Source of the DNA: Sphingomonadaceae bacterium
GTDB lineage: Bacteria; Pseudomonadota; Alphaproteobacteria; Sphingomonadales; Sphingomonadaceae
Length of the DNA: 64,000 bases
Assembly (NCBI GenBank): GCA_947476425.1
Contig: CANJQJ010000001.1
Location: 1 to 64,000 of the forward strand
Direction of reading: 5' to 3'
Below the pieces are notes generated by a model. It was given only the letters and a program-made list of their open reading frames with translations, ran no database searches and had not been told where the DNA came from. The number at the start of each line of letters is the position of its first letter. Within the stretch, counting starts at the first letter, position 1. Of the stretch, positions 40,845 to 49,291 are shown piece by piece. The translations under genes and the position numbers were made by a program.

Positions 40845-41881
40845 GCGTGACCCAGATGCAAAGCCGCGAATCCACCGAGCGCAAGATCCTCCGCGATTGG
40901 GTGCCCGGACGCACTCCGATGCGTGACGCCTGGATCCCGATTGCGCATGCCGCGCATGTCACGGCACAGCCGACGTGGCGGCCGCTGCACTCGCTTCGCT
41001 ATTATCTGTGGCGCGAGCAGGGCAGCTTGCACGCGGCTGAATTTCATCCGCGCGAGCTGGCGGTTCGGCGCGCCGAGGCAAGTGTGTTTACGGGCGGCAC
41101 AGGCCTTTACCCGGTTGCGGAGCGCTATGGGATGATCTGGGTGTGGTATGGCAATCCGGAGAATGCGCGGGAAAGCCTGCTGCCCAATCTGCCCCATCTG
41201 CCGATCGACGGCGGCCTGCCGGCCTATATGCGTGGCCAGACCCGGATAAACAGCTGTGCTGAGCTGACCATGGAAAATCTCATGGACCTGACTCACACCG
41301 ATTTCGTCCATGCCGATCTGCTTGGCGATCCGATTGCCGACAGCGATGTCGTGACCGTCGATTCGACCTCCGAAACGATCACCATGGTACGGACATGCCA
41401 TAACAAGGCGGTCGCGCCGCTGATGCAGAAGGCAGCGGGGATAAAGGCGACGACGCAGAATGTCCGTTTCACGATCCACATCTACGTCCGCAGCCATGTC
41501 GCTGCGATCTTCAGCCGTTTCGAACCTGGCCTCGACGTACGGCTGCTCCATTGCAGCACCCCGGAAACGCGGGACAGCAATCGGGTGAATTTCATCCAGA
41601 ACACCGAATCGGCGAAGCGTCCATGGCGCTATGTCTTTCCGCTGGCGTCGTACAAGATTGGTGCGCAGGATGATTATGTGCTTCGCCCGCAGGCCGCGCG
41701 CTATCACGAGGCGATCGACCGGCGCGATCTGCATTCGCGGTTCGACACGGCTTCGGTGCGCTATCGCTTCCTGGTGGAACAGATTCTCGAGCGCCAGAGT
41801 CGGGGCGATTATTCCTATGAATCCGATGACTTGATCAGCGGCGACAAGAGCGACATATTGGGCATGCACCGTCCGGTTTAG
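40841..41881 (+). CDS. Rieske-oxygenase-family protein with iron site but no Rieske cluster (subunit 2)
   Basis: A 346-residue protein whose C-terminal two thirds match the catalytic domain of Rieske oxygenases. E-N-L-M-D-L-T-H-T-D-F-V-H provides the bridging Asp149 and iron ligands His152 and His157, and A-Q-D-D-Y-V-L (about 277-278) supplies the third, carboxylate ligand. The N-terminal domain keeps flanking Rieske-fold blocks (R-D-A-W-I-P-I-A and G-L-Y-P-V-A-E-R-Y-G-M-I-W-V-W-Y-G) but is shortened by about 20 residues and has neither C-x-H nor C-x2-H. The other plus-strand frames there hold no such motif either, so a frameshift does not explain it. Substrate unknown; no reductase or ferredoxin gene is adjacent. 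Confidence 0.88.
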   Translation: MSVTQMQSRESTERKILRDWVPGRTPMRDAWIPIAHAAHVTAQPTWRPLHSLRYYLWREQGSLHAAEFHPRELAVRRAEASVFTGGTGLYPVAERYGMIWVWYGNPENARESLLPNLPHLPIDGGLPAYMRGQTRINSCAELTMENLMDLTHTDFVHADLLGDPIADSDVVTVDSTSETITMVRTCHNKAVAPLMQKAAGIKATTQNVRFTIHIYVRSHVAAIFSRFEPGLDVRLLHCSTPETRDSNRVNFIQNTESAKRPWRYVFPLASYKIGAQDDYVLRPQAARYHEAIDRRDLHSRFDTASVRYRFLVEQILERQSRGDYSYESDDLISGDKSDILGMHRPV

Positions 41882-41901
41882 GCGGGAGGGGGGAATGTCT
41901 G

Positions 41902-43314
41902 TTGAGCGAATTGCCGCCAGGTTCCGAACGCACGTCTGAACGTACTCCTGGCCGCAAGCTGATGTTTGCGCTGCTCGTCGGGGTGCTGCTTTCGATCCCG
42001 CTCTTTTCGGTTTGGCTGCTTGTCTATGACCGGCAGAGCCAGTCTGAAGTCGCGCGATCCTCGATTGCGGAGGGCTGGGGCGGGCCGCAGACCTTCGCCG
42101 GGCCGATGCTCGTCATTCCCTTTCAGGATACCACCACGGAGACGGTGACCGAGGGCGGCACGCCGGTCACCAAATCGCGCACGATCTGGCGAGAATTGTT
42201 CATCGCCCCCACTGCGGTCGCGCTCGACACGCAGATCAAGCCTCAGCGCCGCCAGCGCTCGATCTATGAGGCGGTGGTCTACGACACCGCCGTCAACGGG
42301 CACGCCGCGTTTGCCCTGCCCTCCGATCTGCCGCGCTATGGCGTGACGCTCGATCGGCTGCTTTTCGATCGCGCCGAGATCCGCTTCGGTCTCTCCGATG
42401 CGCGCGGGGTTGCGGCGGATAACAAGGTATCGGTCAACGGCACGGCGCTGACTCTCCAGCCGGGCAATGGCCTTGTCGCGACCAACCGGTCAGGCTTTTT
42501 CGCATGGTTTGACGGCGCGGCGCTGAAGAGCGGCGTGGTAACGGCCGATTTCCGCTTCGGCTTCCGCGGCAACGCCAATGTCACACTCGCGCCCAGGGCA
42601 GGGGAGACGGTTTGGACGGTGCGTTCCACCTGGCCTAGTCCGAGCTTCACCGGCGGCTTCCTGCCGGTCGATCGCCATGTCTCGGACAAGGGCTTCACGG
42701 CGACCTGGCGGATCAGCAATCTCGCGCTCGGGGCGTCGCTGGTCACGACCGAAGACGGTAATGATACCAATGCGCCCGGAAATGCCCCTGATCGCGGCAG
42801 CGTAACGCCGCCGGGCGACTTTCAGGCGCGGGTCGATCTCATCCAGCCGGTCGATCTCTATGCGCAGGTCAGCCGCGCCGCCAAATATGGCTTTCTCTTC
42901 ATCGGCTTCACCTTTCTCGCTTTCCTGATGTTCGATGTGATTGGCGGGGTGCGCGTCTCGACCGTGGAATATCTGCTGGTCGGTGCGGCGCTGGTACTGT
43001 TCTTCGTGCTTCTGCTCGCCTTCGCCGAAGTGATTGGCTTTACGCCGGCCTATATCGTCGCGAGTGCCGCGACGATCGGACTCATCACAACCTATTCCGC
43101 TGCGGTGCTGCGAAGCTGGCGGCGTGCAGGCTTCGTTGGCGGTCTGCTGCTCGCACTTTATGCGGTGCTCTATGTGCTGCTCAGTCTCGAAGCCTATTCG
43201 CTGCTGATCGGATCGGTGATGCTGTTCGCGGCGCTCGCCTTCGTGATGTACGTGACCCGACGCCTTGACTGGAGCGGGCGGCGTTCATCGCCAGCGGAGG
43301 TTGGTCCGGCCTAG
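41902..43314 (+). CDS. creD: Inner-membrane protein CreD family
   Basis: A 470-residue protein with one helix near 18-40, a large periplasmic beta-rich domain (about 45-330, with G-W-G-G-P-Q-T-F-A-G-P-M-L-V-I-P near 60), and five to six helices at the end. This is the layout of CreD, an envelope-integrity protein controlled by CreBC in enterics; no creBC is seen here. A V-D-x-Y-x-x-V-x-R-A-x-K-Y-G-x-L-F-I block before the last helices is the best match. The start is probably TTG at 41902 after GGAGGGGGGA; no ATG is in frame before 41962. The 3' end overlaps the convergent oxidase gene by 30 bp. Confidence 0.88.
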   Translation: MSELPPGSERTSERTPGRKLMFALLVGVLLSIPLFSVWLLVYDRQSQSEVARSSIAEGWGGPQTFAGPMLVIPFQDTTTETVTEGGTPVTKSRTIWRELFIAPTAVALDTQIKPQRRQRSIYEAVVYDTAVNGHAAFALPSDLPRYGVTLDRLLFDRAEIRFGLSDARGVAADNKVSVNGTALTLQPGNGLVATNRSGFFAWFDGAALKSGVVTADFRFGFRGNANVTLAPRAGETVWTVRSTWPSPSFTGGFLPVDRHVSDKGFTATWRISNLALGASLVTTEDGNDTNAPGNAPDRGSVTPPGDFQARVDLIQPVDLYAQVSRAAKYGFLFIGFTFLAFLMFDVIGGVRVSTVEYLLVGAALVLFFVLLLAFAEVIGFTPAYIVASAATIGLITTYSAAVLRSWRRAGFVGGLLLALYAVLYVLLSLEAYSLLIGSVMLFAALAFVMYVTRRLDWSGRRSSPAEVGPA

Positions 43315-44433
43315 GTCTGCGACCGAGCGTGCGCCCATCAGGCGCATGTCGCGCTCGATCTCGGCCTTGAGCTTGGCGAGCACGCGATCGACGCCAGCTT
43401 CGCCAGCCGCCGCCAGCGCATAGAGATAGAGGCGACCGCCCGAGACGGCCTTGGCGCCGACCGAGAGCGCCTTGAGCACATGGCTGCCGCGCTGGATGCC
43501 GCCGTCGCAGATCACGTCGATGCTGTCGCCGACTGCATCGCATATTTCGGCGAGCTGGTCGAAGGGCGCGCGGCTGCCGTCGAGCTGGCGACCGCCATGG
43601 TTGGAGACCATGATCGCGGTCGCGCCGATATCGACCGCTCGCTTCGCGTCGTTCACCGACATGATGCCCTTGAGGCAGAATTGCCCGCCCCATTGCACAC
43701 GGATCTTCTCAGCGGTTTTCCAGTCGAGCGCCGGATCGAGCATCTCGTTGAGATAGGACGCGACCGAGATCGCGATGTTCGAGCCTTGTGCGACATGCTT
43801 GCTGAGGTTTGGCAGGTCGAAGCGTTCGCGCAGGAGATAGTTGAGCGTCCAGCGCGGGTGGGTAGCGAAGCTCAGCGCCGAGCGCGGGGTCAGCCGGGGC
43901 GGCGAGGTGAAGCCGCTGCGCAGGCAGCGCTCGCGATTTCCGGCGACGACGGTGTCGACGGTCAATGCGAGTGCGTCGAAGCGCGCCGCCTTGGCGGCCT
44001 CGATCATCGCGTCGTTCAGCCCCCGATCCTTGTGGACATAGAGCTGGAACAGTTTCGGGCTTGATATCGTCCGGCCGATTTCCTCGAGGCCGACCGTGCC
44101 GAGCGAGGATATGCCGAACCAGGTGCCGATACGTTCTGCCGCACGGGCGACCGCGCGTTCGCCTTGCCAGTGGAAGAGGCGCTGGAGGGCGGTTGGCGAC
44201 AGCATCAATGGCATTGCGATCTCGCGTCCCATCACGGTGGTGCGCAGATCGACGCTGTCGACGCCGGCCAGCACGTTGGGAACGAGGTCGCAGCTTGCAA
44301 AGGCCTCGGTGTTTCGCCGTTGGGTAAGTTCGTCGTCAGCGGCGCCATCGATGTAGTGGAATACCGGGCCCGGCAGGCGCTGCCGGGCCAGTTTGCGGAA
44401 ATCCTGGACGTTGTGGCAGTCCTTGAGACGCAT
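43285..44433 (-). CDS. FMN-dependent alpha-hydroxy-acid oxidoreductase (LldD-like)
   Basis: A 382-residue TIM-barrel flavoenzyme of the lactate/glycolate/mandelate dehydrogenase family. R-L-P-G-P-V-F-H-Y-I-D-G-A-A-D-D-E is at the N-terminus, Q-L-Y-V-H-K-D near 130, L-T-V-D-T-V near 155, and the catalytic-base block S-N-H-G-G-R-Q-L-D-G near 275. The substrate is not decided by sequence. The enzyme could feed electrons into the quinone pool beside succinate dehydrogenase. It is on the opposite strand to everything around it, convergent with creD and divergent from sdhB (158 bp). Confidence 0.93.
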   Translation of the reverse strand: MRLKDCHNVQDFRKLARQRLPGPVFHYIDGAADDELTQRRNTEAFASCDLVPNVLAGVDSVDLRTTVMGREIAMPLMLSPTALQRLFHWQGERAVARAAERIGTWFGISSLGTVGLEEIGRTISSPKLFQLYVHKDRGLNDAMIEAAKAARFDALALTVDTVVAGNRERCLRSGFTSPPRLTPRSALSFATHPRWTLNYLLRERFDLPNLSKHVAQGSNIAISVASYLNEMLDPALDWKTAEKIRVQWGGQFCLKGIMSVNDAKRAVDIGATAIMVSNHGGRQLDGSRAPFDQLAEICDAVGDSIDVICDGGIQRGSHVLKALSVGAKAVSGGRLYLYALAAAGEAGVDRVLAKLKAEIERDMRLMGARSVADLGRTNLRWR

Positions 44434-44539
44434 GCTATTCCATCCCCCGATCCGTTCGGATCCTGCCGTGACCTATCCCCGGAGCAGGGGCGCATCAACC
44501 GCCCTTGGTCAAAAGCGCGTTCATAGGCCGGGAATGGCA

Positions 44540-44568
44540 TTGAACCTGCCGTTTCTATTCGCTATCGC
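44540..44568 (+). promoter_or_regulatory. Candidate promoter of sdhB
   Basis: TTGAAC, 17-bp spacer, TATCGC, ending 23 bp before the sdhB ATG. An own promoter would be needed because sdhB is cut off from sdhCDA by a minus-strand gene. Confidence 0.45.
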
Positions 44569-44591
44569 GGCTCCGCAACCGAGGAAGACAC

Positions 44592-45380
44592 ATGGCTGAA
44601 TTCTCCCTGCCCGCGAACAGCAAGATCAAGAATAACGGCAAGACCTACAAGGCGGCTTCTGGCGCGAGCAATGTCCGTTCGTTCAAGGTCTACCGCTATG
44701 ATCCGGATTCGGGACAGAATCCCCGTTACGACCGCTATGAGGTCGATCTCGACGAATGCGGCCCGATGGTCCTCGATGCCTTGCTCAAGATCAAGAACGA
44801 GATGGATCCGACGCTGACCTTCCGGCGCTCGTGCCGCGAGGGCATCTGCGGTTCCTGCTCGATGAACATGGACGGCACGAACGGCCTTGCCTGCACCACC
44901 GCGATCGAGGATTGCTCCTCGAAGGAAGTGCAGATCACTCCGCTGCCGCACATGGACGTGATCAAGGATCTCGTTCCCGATTTCACGCATTTCTATGCGC
45001 AATATGCTTCGATCAAGCCTTGGCTCCAGACTGTCACGACGACACCGTCGGGCTCCGAGCGGCTTCAGTCGCCTGAGGATCGCAGCAAGCTCGATGGCCT
45101 CTACGAGTGCATCCTGTGCGCCTGCTGCTCGACATCGTGCCCGAGTTACTGGTGGAACAGCGACAAGTTCCTCGGCCCGGCGATCCTGTTGCAGGCCTAT
45201 CGCTGGCTTGCCGACAGCCGCGACGAAATGACCGGCGAGCGGCTCGACGAGCTCGAGGATCCATTCCGCCTCTATCGCTGCCACACGATCATGAACTGCG
45301 CCAATGTCTGCCCCAAGGGCCTCAACCCGGCGCGCGCGATCGCTGAAATCAAGAAGATGGTGGTGGAACGCGCGGTCTGA
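44592..45380 (+). CDS. sdhB: Succinate dehydrogenase iron-sulfur subunit
   Basis: A 262-residue subunit relaying electrons from FAD to quinone. [2Fe-2S] ligands are in C-R-E-G-I-C-G-S-C (Cys81, 86, 89) and Cys101. The [4Fe-4S] and [3Fe-4S] sites are [12 protein letters not shown] and [17 protein letters not shown]. Intact and of normal length, with GAGG upstream of the ATG. It is 4.9 kb from sdhA with an opposite-strand gene between, so it must be separately transcribed. Downstream is a thioesterase gene only three bases away. Confidence 0.98.
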   Translation: MAEFSLPANSKIKNNGKTYKAASGASNVRSFKVYRYDPDSGQNPRYDRYEVDLDECGPMVLDALLKIKNEMDPTLTFRRSCREGICGSCSMNMDGTNGLACTTAIEDCSSKEVQITPLPHMDVIKDLVPDFTHFYAQYASIKPWLQTVTTTPSGSERLQSPEDRSKLDGLYECILCACCSTSCPSYWWNSDKFLGPAILLQAYRWLADSRDEMTGERLDELEDPFRLYRCHTIMNCANVCPKGLNPARAIAEIKKMVVERAV

Positions 45381-45383
45381 TCC

Positions 45384-45830
45384 GTGACAACGACGAGCTT
45401 GTTCGGATTCGATGCCGATCCCGATAATCCAGGCTGGCATATCTGGGGTCCCCGCGAGAACGGGCAGTTCAATACGCTGTTCGATCCCATTCGAGTGCTT
45501 CCCGAGGCGCCCGGCCGGGCTCGCGTGCGAGTCAATCCGCAGCTGTTGCTGACCAGTGTCGCTGGGCCGCTCCATGGTGGCGCGCTGCTCGGATTCATCG
45601 ACATTGCGTTGTTCGCCGGCGCGCGCGGCTGCGGCTATGTCGCGAAGGGGTTTCCGGTGACGCTCGAACTTTCGACGCAGTTCATCAGTCCGGGGCGACA
45701 CGGCATCGCGCTCGATGCGGTGGTCGAGCTGGTGCGGGAGACCGGTCGCCTGCTGTTCTTGCGCGGCACCGTCGAACAGGATGGCGAGATGGTCGCCACC
45801 TTCATCGCCACGATCCGCAAGGCAAGCTGA
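45384..45830 (+). CDS. PaaI-family hotdog thioesterase
   Basis: A 148-residue hotdog-fold protein. G-P-L-H-G-G-A-L-L-G-F-I-D (62-74) is the H-G-G acyl-CoA-binding motif; T-L-E-L-S-T-Q-F-I-S-P follows near 92. Likely hydrolyses an acyl- or aryl-CoA; the acyl group is unknown. It begins with GTG three bases after sdhB and ends just before the zapE start, so it forms an sdhB-thioesterase-zapE run. Confidence 0.85.
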   Translation: MTTTSLFGFDADPDNPGWHIWGPRENGQFNTLFDPIRVLPEAPGRARVRVNPQLLLTSVAGPLHGGALLGFIDIALFAGARGCGYVAKGFPVTLELSTQFISPGRHGIALDAVVELVRETGRLLFLRGTVEQDGEMVATFIATIRKAS

Positions 45831-45834
45831 GGCG

Positions 45835-46947
45835 GTGCCGGAAGTTCTCGACCGCTATGACGCGCTCGTCGCCGCCGGTGAGCTTCGCCCTGATCCCGAT
45901 CAACGCCGCACAGCCGAGCGGCTGGACGTGCTCGCGCGCGAGCTTCGCGAGCAGCCGCCGCGCGGCAGCGTGTTGTGGCGGATGCTGCGCAAGCCTCCGC
46001 CGAGCCCGCGCGGGCTTTATATGTGGGGCGGCGTAGGACGCGGCAAATCGATGCTGATGGATCTGTTCTTCGGCTGCGTGGACATCGGTGCAAAGCGACG
46101 TGTCCATTTCCACGAATTCATGATCGAAGTGCATGATCGGCTGCGGGTCGAGCGCGCCAAGGAAAAGGGCGATCCGATTGCGCCGGTCGTCGTGGCTCTG
46201 GCCGAGGAGGCGCGATTGCTGGCGTTCGACGAGATGGTGGTCAACAACACCGCCGATGCGATGATCCTGTCGCGGTTGTTCACCGGGTTGATCGAGGCCG
46301 GGGTTACCGTGGTCACGACCTCGAATCGTCCCCCGGCCGATCTCTACAAGGACGGGCTGAACCGCGAGCATTTCCTCCCGTTCATCGCGCTGATCCAGGA
46401 AAAGCTCGACGTGCTGTCGCTCAACGGCCCAGTCGATTACCGGCTCGAACGACTTGGCGGGCATCCCACCTGGTATTATCCACTCGGCGAAACCTCGACG
46501 GAGGCGGTCCGTGCCGCCTTCTACAGGCTTACCGACTATCCGCCCGAGGATAGCGCGCATGTGCCTTCCGAGACGATCCCGATTCCGGGCGCGCGGACGA
46601 TCATGGTCCCAAAGAGCCTCAAGGGCGTGGCGGTCTTCTCGTTCAAGCGACTGTGCGGCGAAGCACGGGGTGCGGCCGATTATCTCGCGATCGCCCGGCA
46701 TTTCCATACCGTCATAGTCGTCGGCGTTCCGATGATGGGACCGGAGAAGCGCAACGAGGCATCACGATTCAAGACGATGGTCGATGCCTTCTATGAGCAG
46801 AAGGTCAAGCTGCTGGTCACCGCTGACGCGGAGCCCGAGGCGCTTTATCCCGATGGCGACGGTGCCTTCGAATTCGAACGGACGATTTCGCGACTCAAGG
46901 AAATGCAGTCGGCGGATTATCTGGGCCAGGGGCATGGCGAGACCTAG
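45835..46947 (+). CDS. zapE: Cell division protein ZapE (AFG1-like ATPase)
   Basis: A 370-residue P-loop ATPase. Walker A is G-G-V-G-R-G-K-S (about 63-70), Walker B L-L-A-F-D-E-M near 125, with a V-T-T-S-N-R-P-P-x-D-L-Y-x-x-G-L-N-R block near 160 and a C-terminal R-T-x-S-R-L-x-E-M. In E. coli ZapE affects Z-ring stability; the mitochondrial relative Afg1 acts on respiratory complexes, and a position next to sdhB is common in alphaproteobacteria. The start is GTG at 45835. Confidence 0.92.
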   Translation: MPEVLDRYDALVAAGELRPDPDQRRTAERLDVLARELREQPPRGSVLWRMLRKPPPSPRGLYMWGGVGRGKSMLMDLFFGCVDIGAKRRVHFHEFMIEVHDRLRVERAKEKGDPIAPVVVALAEEARLLAFDEMVVNNTADAMILSRLFTGLIEAGVTVVTTSNRPPADLYKDGLNREHFLPFIALIQEKLDVLSLNGPVDYRLERLGGHPTWYYPLGETSTEAVRAAFYRLTDYPPEDSAHVPSETIPIPGARTIMVPKSLKGVAVFSFKRLCGEARGAADYLAIARHFHTVIVVGVPMMGPEKRNEASRFKTMVDAFYEQKVKLLVTADAEPEALYPDGDGAFEFERTISRLKEMQSADYLGQGHGET

Positions 46948-47129
46948 GCGAGCCAATTTTCGGTCGAAAAATGGGAAAAATCGACATATCGGTGGCTTGC
47001 TGCAGGGCAATGACAAAAGTAGGGGGTGACAAGCGCCGCCGCTTGGATCATCCCACCGCTGAAATTATGCGGACGCGACGTTCTAAGGTTGCCGCCTCGT
47101 GCGAATCGGCCTAAGCGGTGCCCGCTTTT

Positions 47130-47151
47130 GATGCTGCAACGCCGCAGCATC
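47130..47151 (+). promoter_or_regulatory. Hairpin in the mdh leader
   Basis: GATGCTGC-AACGCC-GCAGCATC, a perfect eight-pair stem 34 bp before the mdh ATG, followed at 47163-47168 by a run of six T. It could be a weak terminator or attenuator for read-through from zapE, or a 5'-UTR element. The rest of the 238-bp gap (46948-47185) holds nothing I can name. Confidence 0.4.
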
Positions 47152-47170
47152 GTTTCAGGTCCTTTTTTGA

Positions 47171-48148
<978 letters not shown>

Positions 48149-48156
48149 TCCGATAC

Positions 48157-48180
48157 GTGCCCCGGCCTTCGCCGGGGTAC
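48157..48180. repeat. Palindromic repeat
   Basis: GTGCCCCGGC-CTTC-GCCGGGGTAC, a ten-pair hairpin right after mdh. The complementary form of the hairpin recurs at 56021-56043. Confidence 0.75.
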
Positions 48181-48227
48181 AAGAAGGCACGAGACATAAT
48201 TTAGCTATCTCCAGGAAACCGTAGAAC

Positions 48228-49115
48228 ATGTCGATCCTGATTAACGCCAACACCAAGGTCATCACCCAGGGGATGACCGGCAACACCGGCACCTTCCACA
48301 CCGAGCAGGCCCTCGCCTACGGCACCAAGATGGTCGGCGGCGTCACCCCCGGCAAGGGCGGTACCACGCATATCGGCCTCCCCAATTTCGACACGGTGCA
48401 TGAGGCGGTCCACGCCACCGGCGCCAACGCCAGCGTGATCTACGTTCCGCCGCCCTTCGCCGCGGACTCGATCCTCGAGGCGATCGACGCCGAAGTGCCG
48501 CTGATCGTCTGCATCACCGAGGGCATTCCAGTGCTCGACATGATCCGCGTCAAGCGCGCGCTGCAGGGTTCGAAGTCGCGCCTGATCGGTCCGAACTGCC
48601 CGGGCGTGCTCACCCCGAACGAATGCAAGATCGGCATCATGCCCGGATCGATCTTCTCCAAGGGTTCGGTCGGCGTGGTCTCGCGCTCCGGCACGCTGAC
48701 CTATGAGGCGGTTTTCCAGACCACCAATGCAGGTCTCGGCCAGACCACCGCGGTCGGCATCGGCGGCGATCCGGTCAACGGCACCAACTTCATCGACGTG
48801 CTCGAGCTGTTCCTCGCGGACGACGCGACCAAGTCGATCATCATGATCGGCGAAATCGGCGGCTCGGCTGAAGAAGAGGCCGCGCAGTTCCTTGTCGACG
48901 AGGCCAAGCGTGGCCGCAAGAAGCCGATGGCCGGTTTCATCGCTGGCCGCACAGCACCTCCGGGACGCCGCATGGGCCATGCCGGTGCGATCGTCTCCGG
49001 CGGCCAGGGTGGCGCCGAGGACAAGATCGCGGCGATGGAAGCTGCCGGTATCAAGGTTGCGGCGAGCCCGTCGGAACTCGGCACGACGCTGAGCGAAGTC
49101 TTGAAGAACCTCTGA
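48228..49115 (+). CDS. sucD: Succinyl-CoA ligase alpha subunit
   Basis: A 295-residue subunit that binds CoA and carries the phospho-histidine. [11 protein letters not shown] (about 16-26) binds CoA. I-G-P-N-C-P-G is near 120, S-R-S-G-T-L-T-Y-E near 150, and the active-site His is in R-R-M-G-H-A-G-A-I near 246. Normal length. The beta subunit gene sucC, its obligatory partner and usually the adjacent upstream gene, is absent: only 79 bp separate mdh and sucD. Confidence 0.97.
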   Translation: MSILINANTKVITQGMTGNTGTFHTEQALAYGTKMVGGVTPGKGGTTHIGLPNFDTVHEAVHATGANASVIYVPPPFAADSILEAIDAEVPLIVCITEGIPVLDMIRVKRALQGSKSRLIGPNCPGVLTPNECKIGIMPGSIFSKGSVGVVSRSGTLTYEAVFQTTNAGLGQTTAVGIGGDPVNGTNFIDVLELFLADDATKSIIMIGEIGGSAEEEAAQFLVDEAKRGRKKPMAGFIAGRTAPPGRRMGHAGAIVSGGQGGAEDKIAAMEAAGIKVAASPSELGTTLSEVLKNL

Positions 49116-49117
49116 TT

Positions 49118-49199
49118 GTCATTCGCGCGAAGCGGGAGTTCGGCCGGTTCCAGCGATCTGGCTGAGGACGCCGGATTCCCGCTCGCGCGTCGATGACGA
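49118..49199. repeat. Paired palindromic repeat, divergent
   Basis: TCATTCGCGCGAAGCGGGA at the left and TCCCGCTCGCGCGTCGATGACG at the right form an outer inverted repeat with small mismatches. It lies between sucD and sucA. Confidence 0.7.
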
Positions 49200-49291
49200 A
49201 GGTAGTGGATTTTTTAATGCGCTGCGTTAGGGCTGGTTAACCATATCCGGTGCATAGCGCGCGTTCGCAGGAACGCACTAAGGACGGTACA

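Noticed and set aside
40841-41140. Loss of the Rieske motif in subunit 2 by a frameshift or sequencing error
   Set aside because: No C-P-H or C-x2-H motif occurs in the other plus-strand frames of this stretch, and the frame used is flanked by conserved blocks on both sides.
44434-44591. tRNA or small RNA gene between the FMN oxidase and sdhB
   Set aside because: No cloverleaf or strong hairpin was found; only a promoter-like pair.
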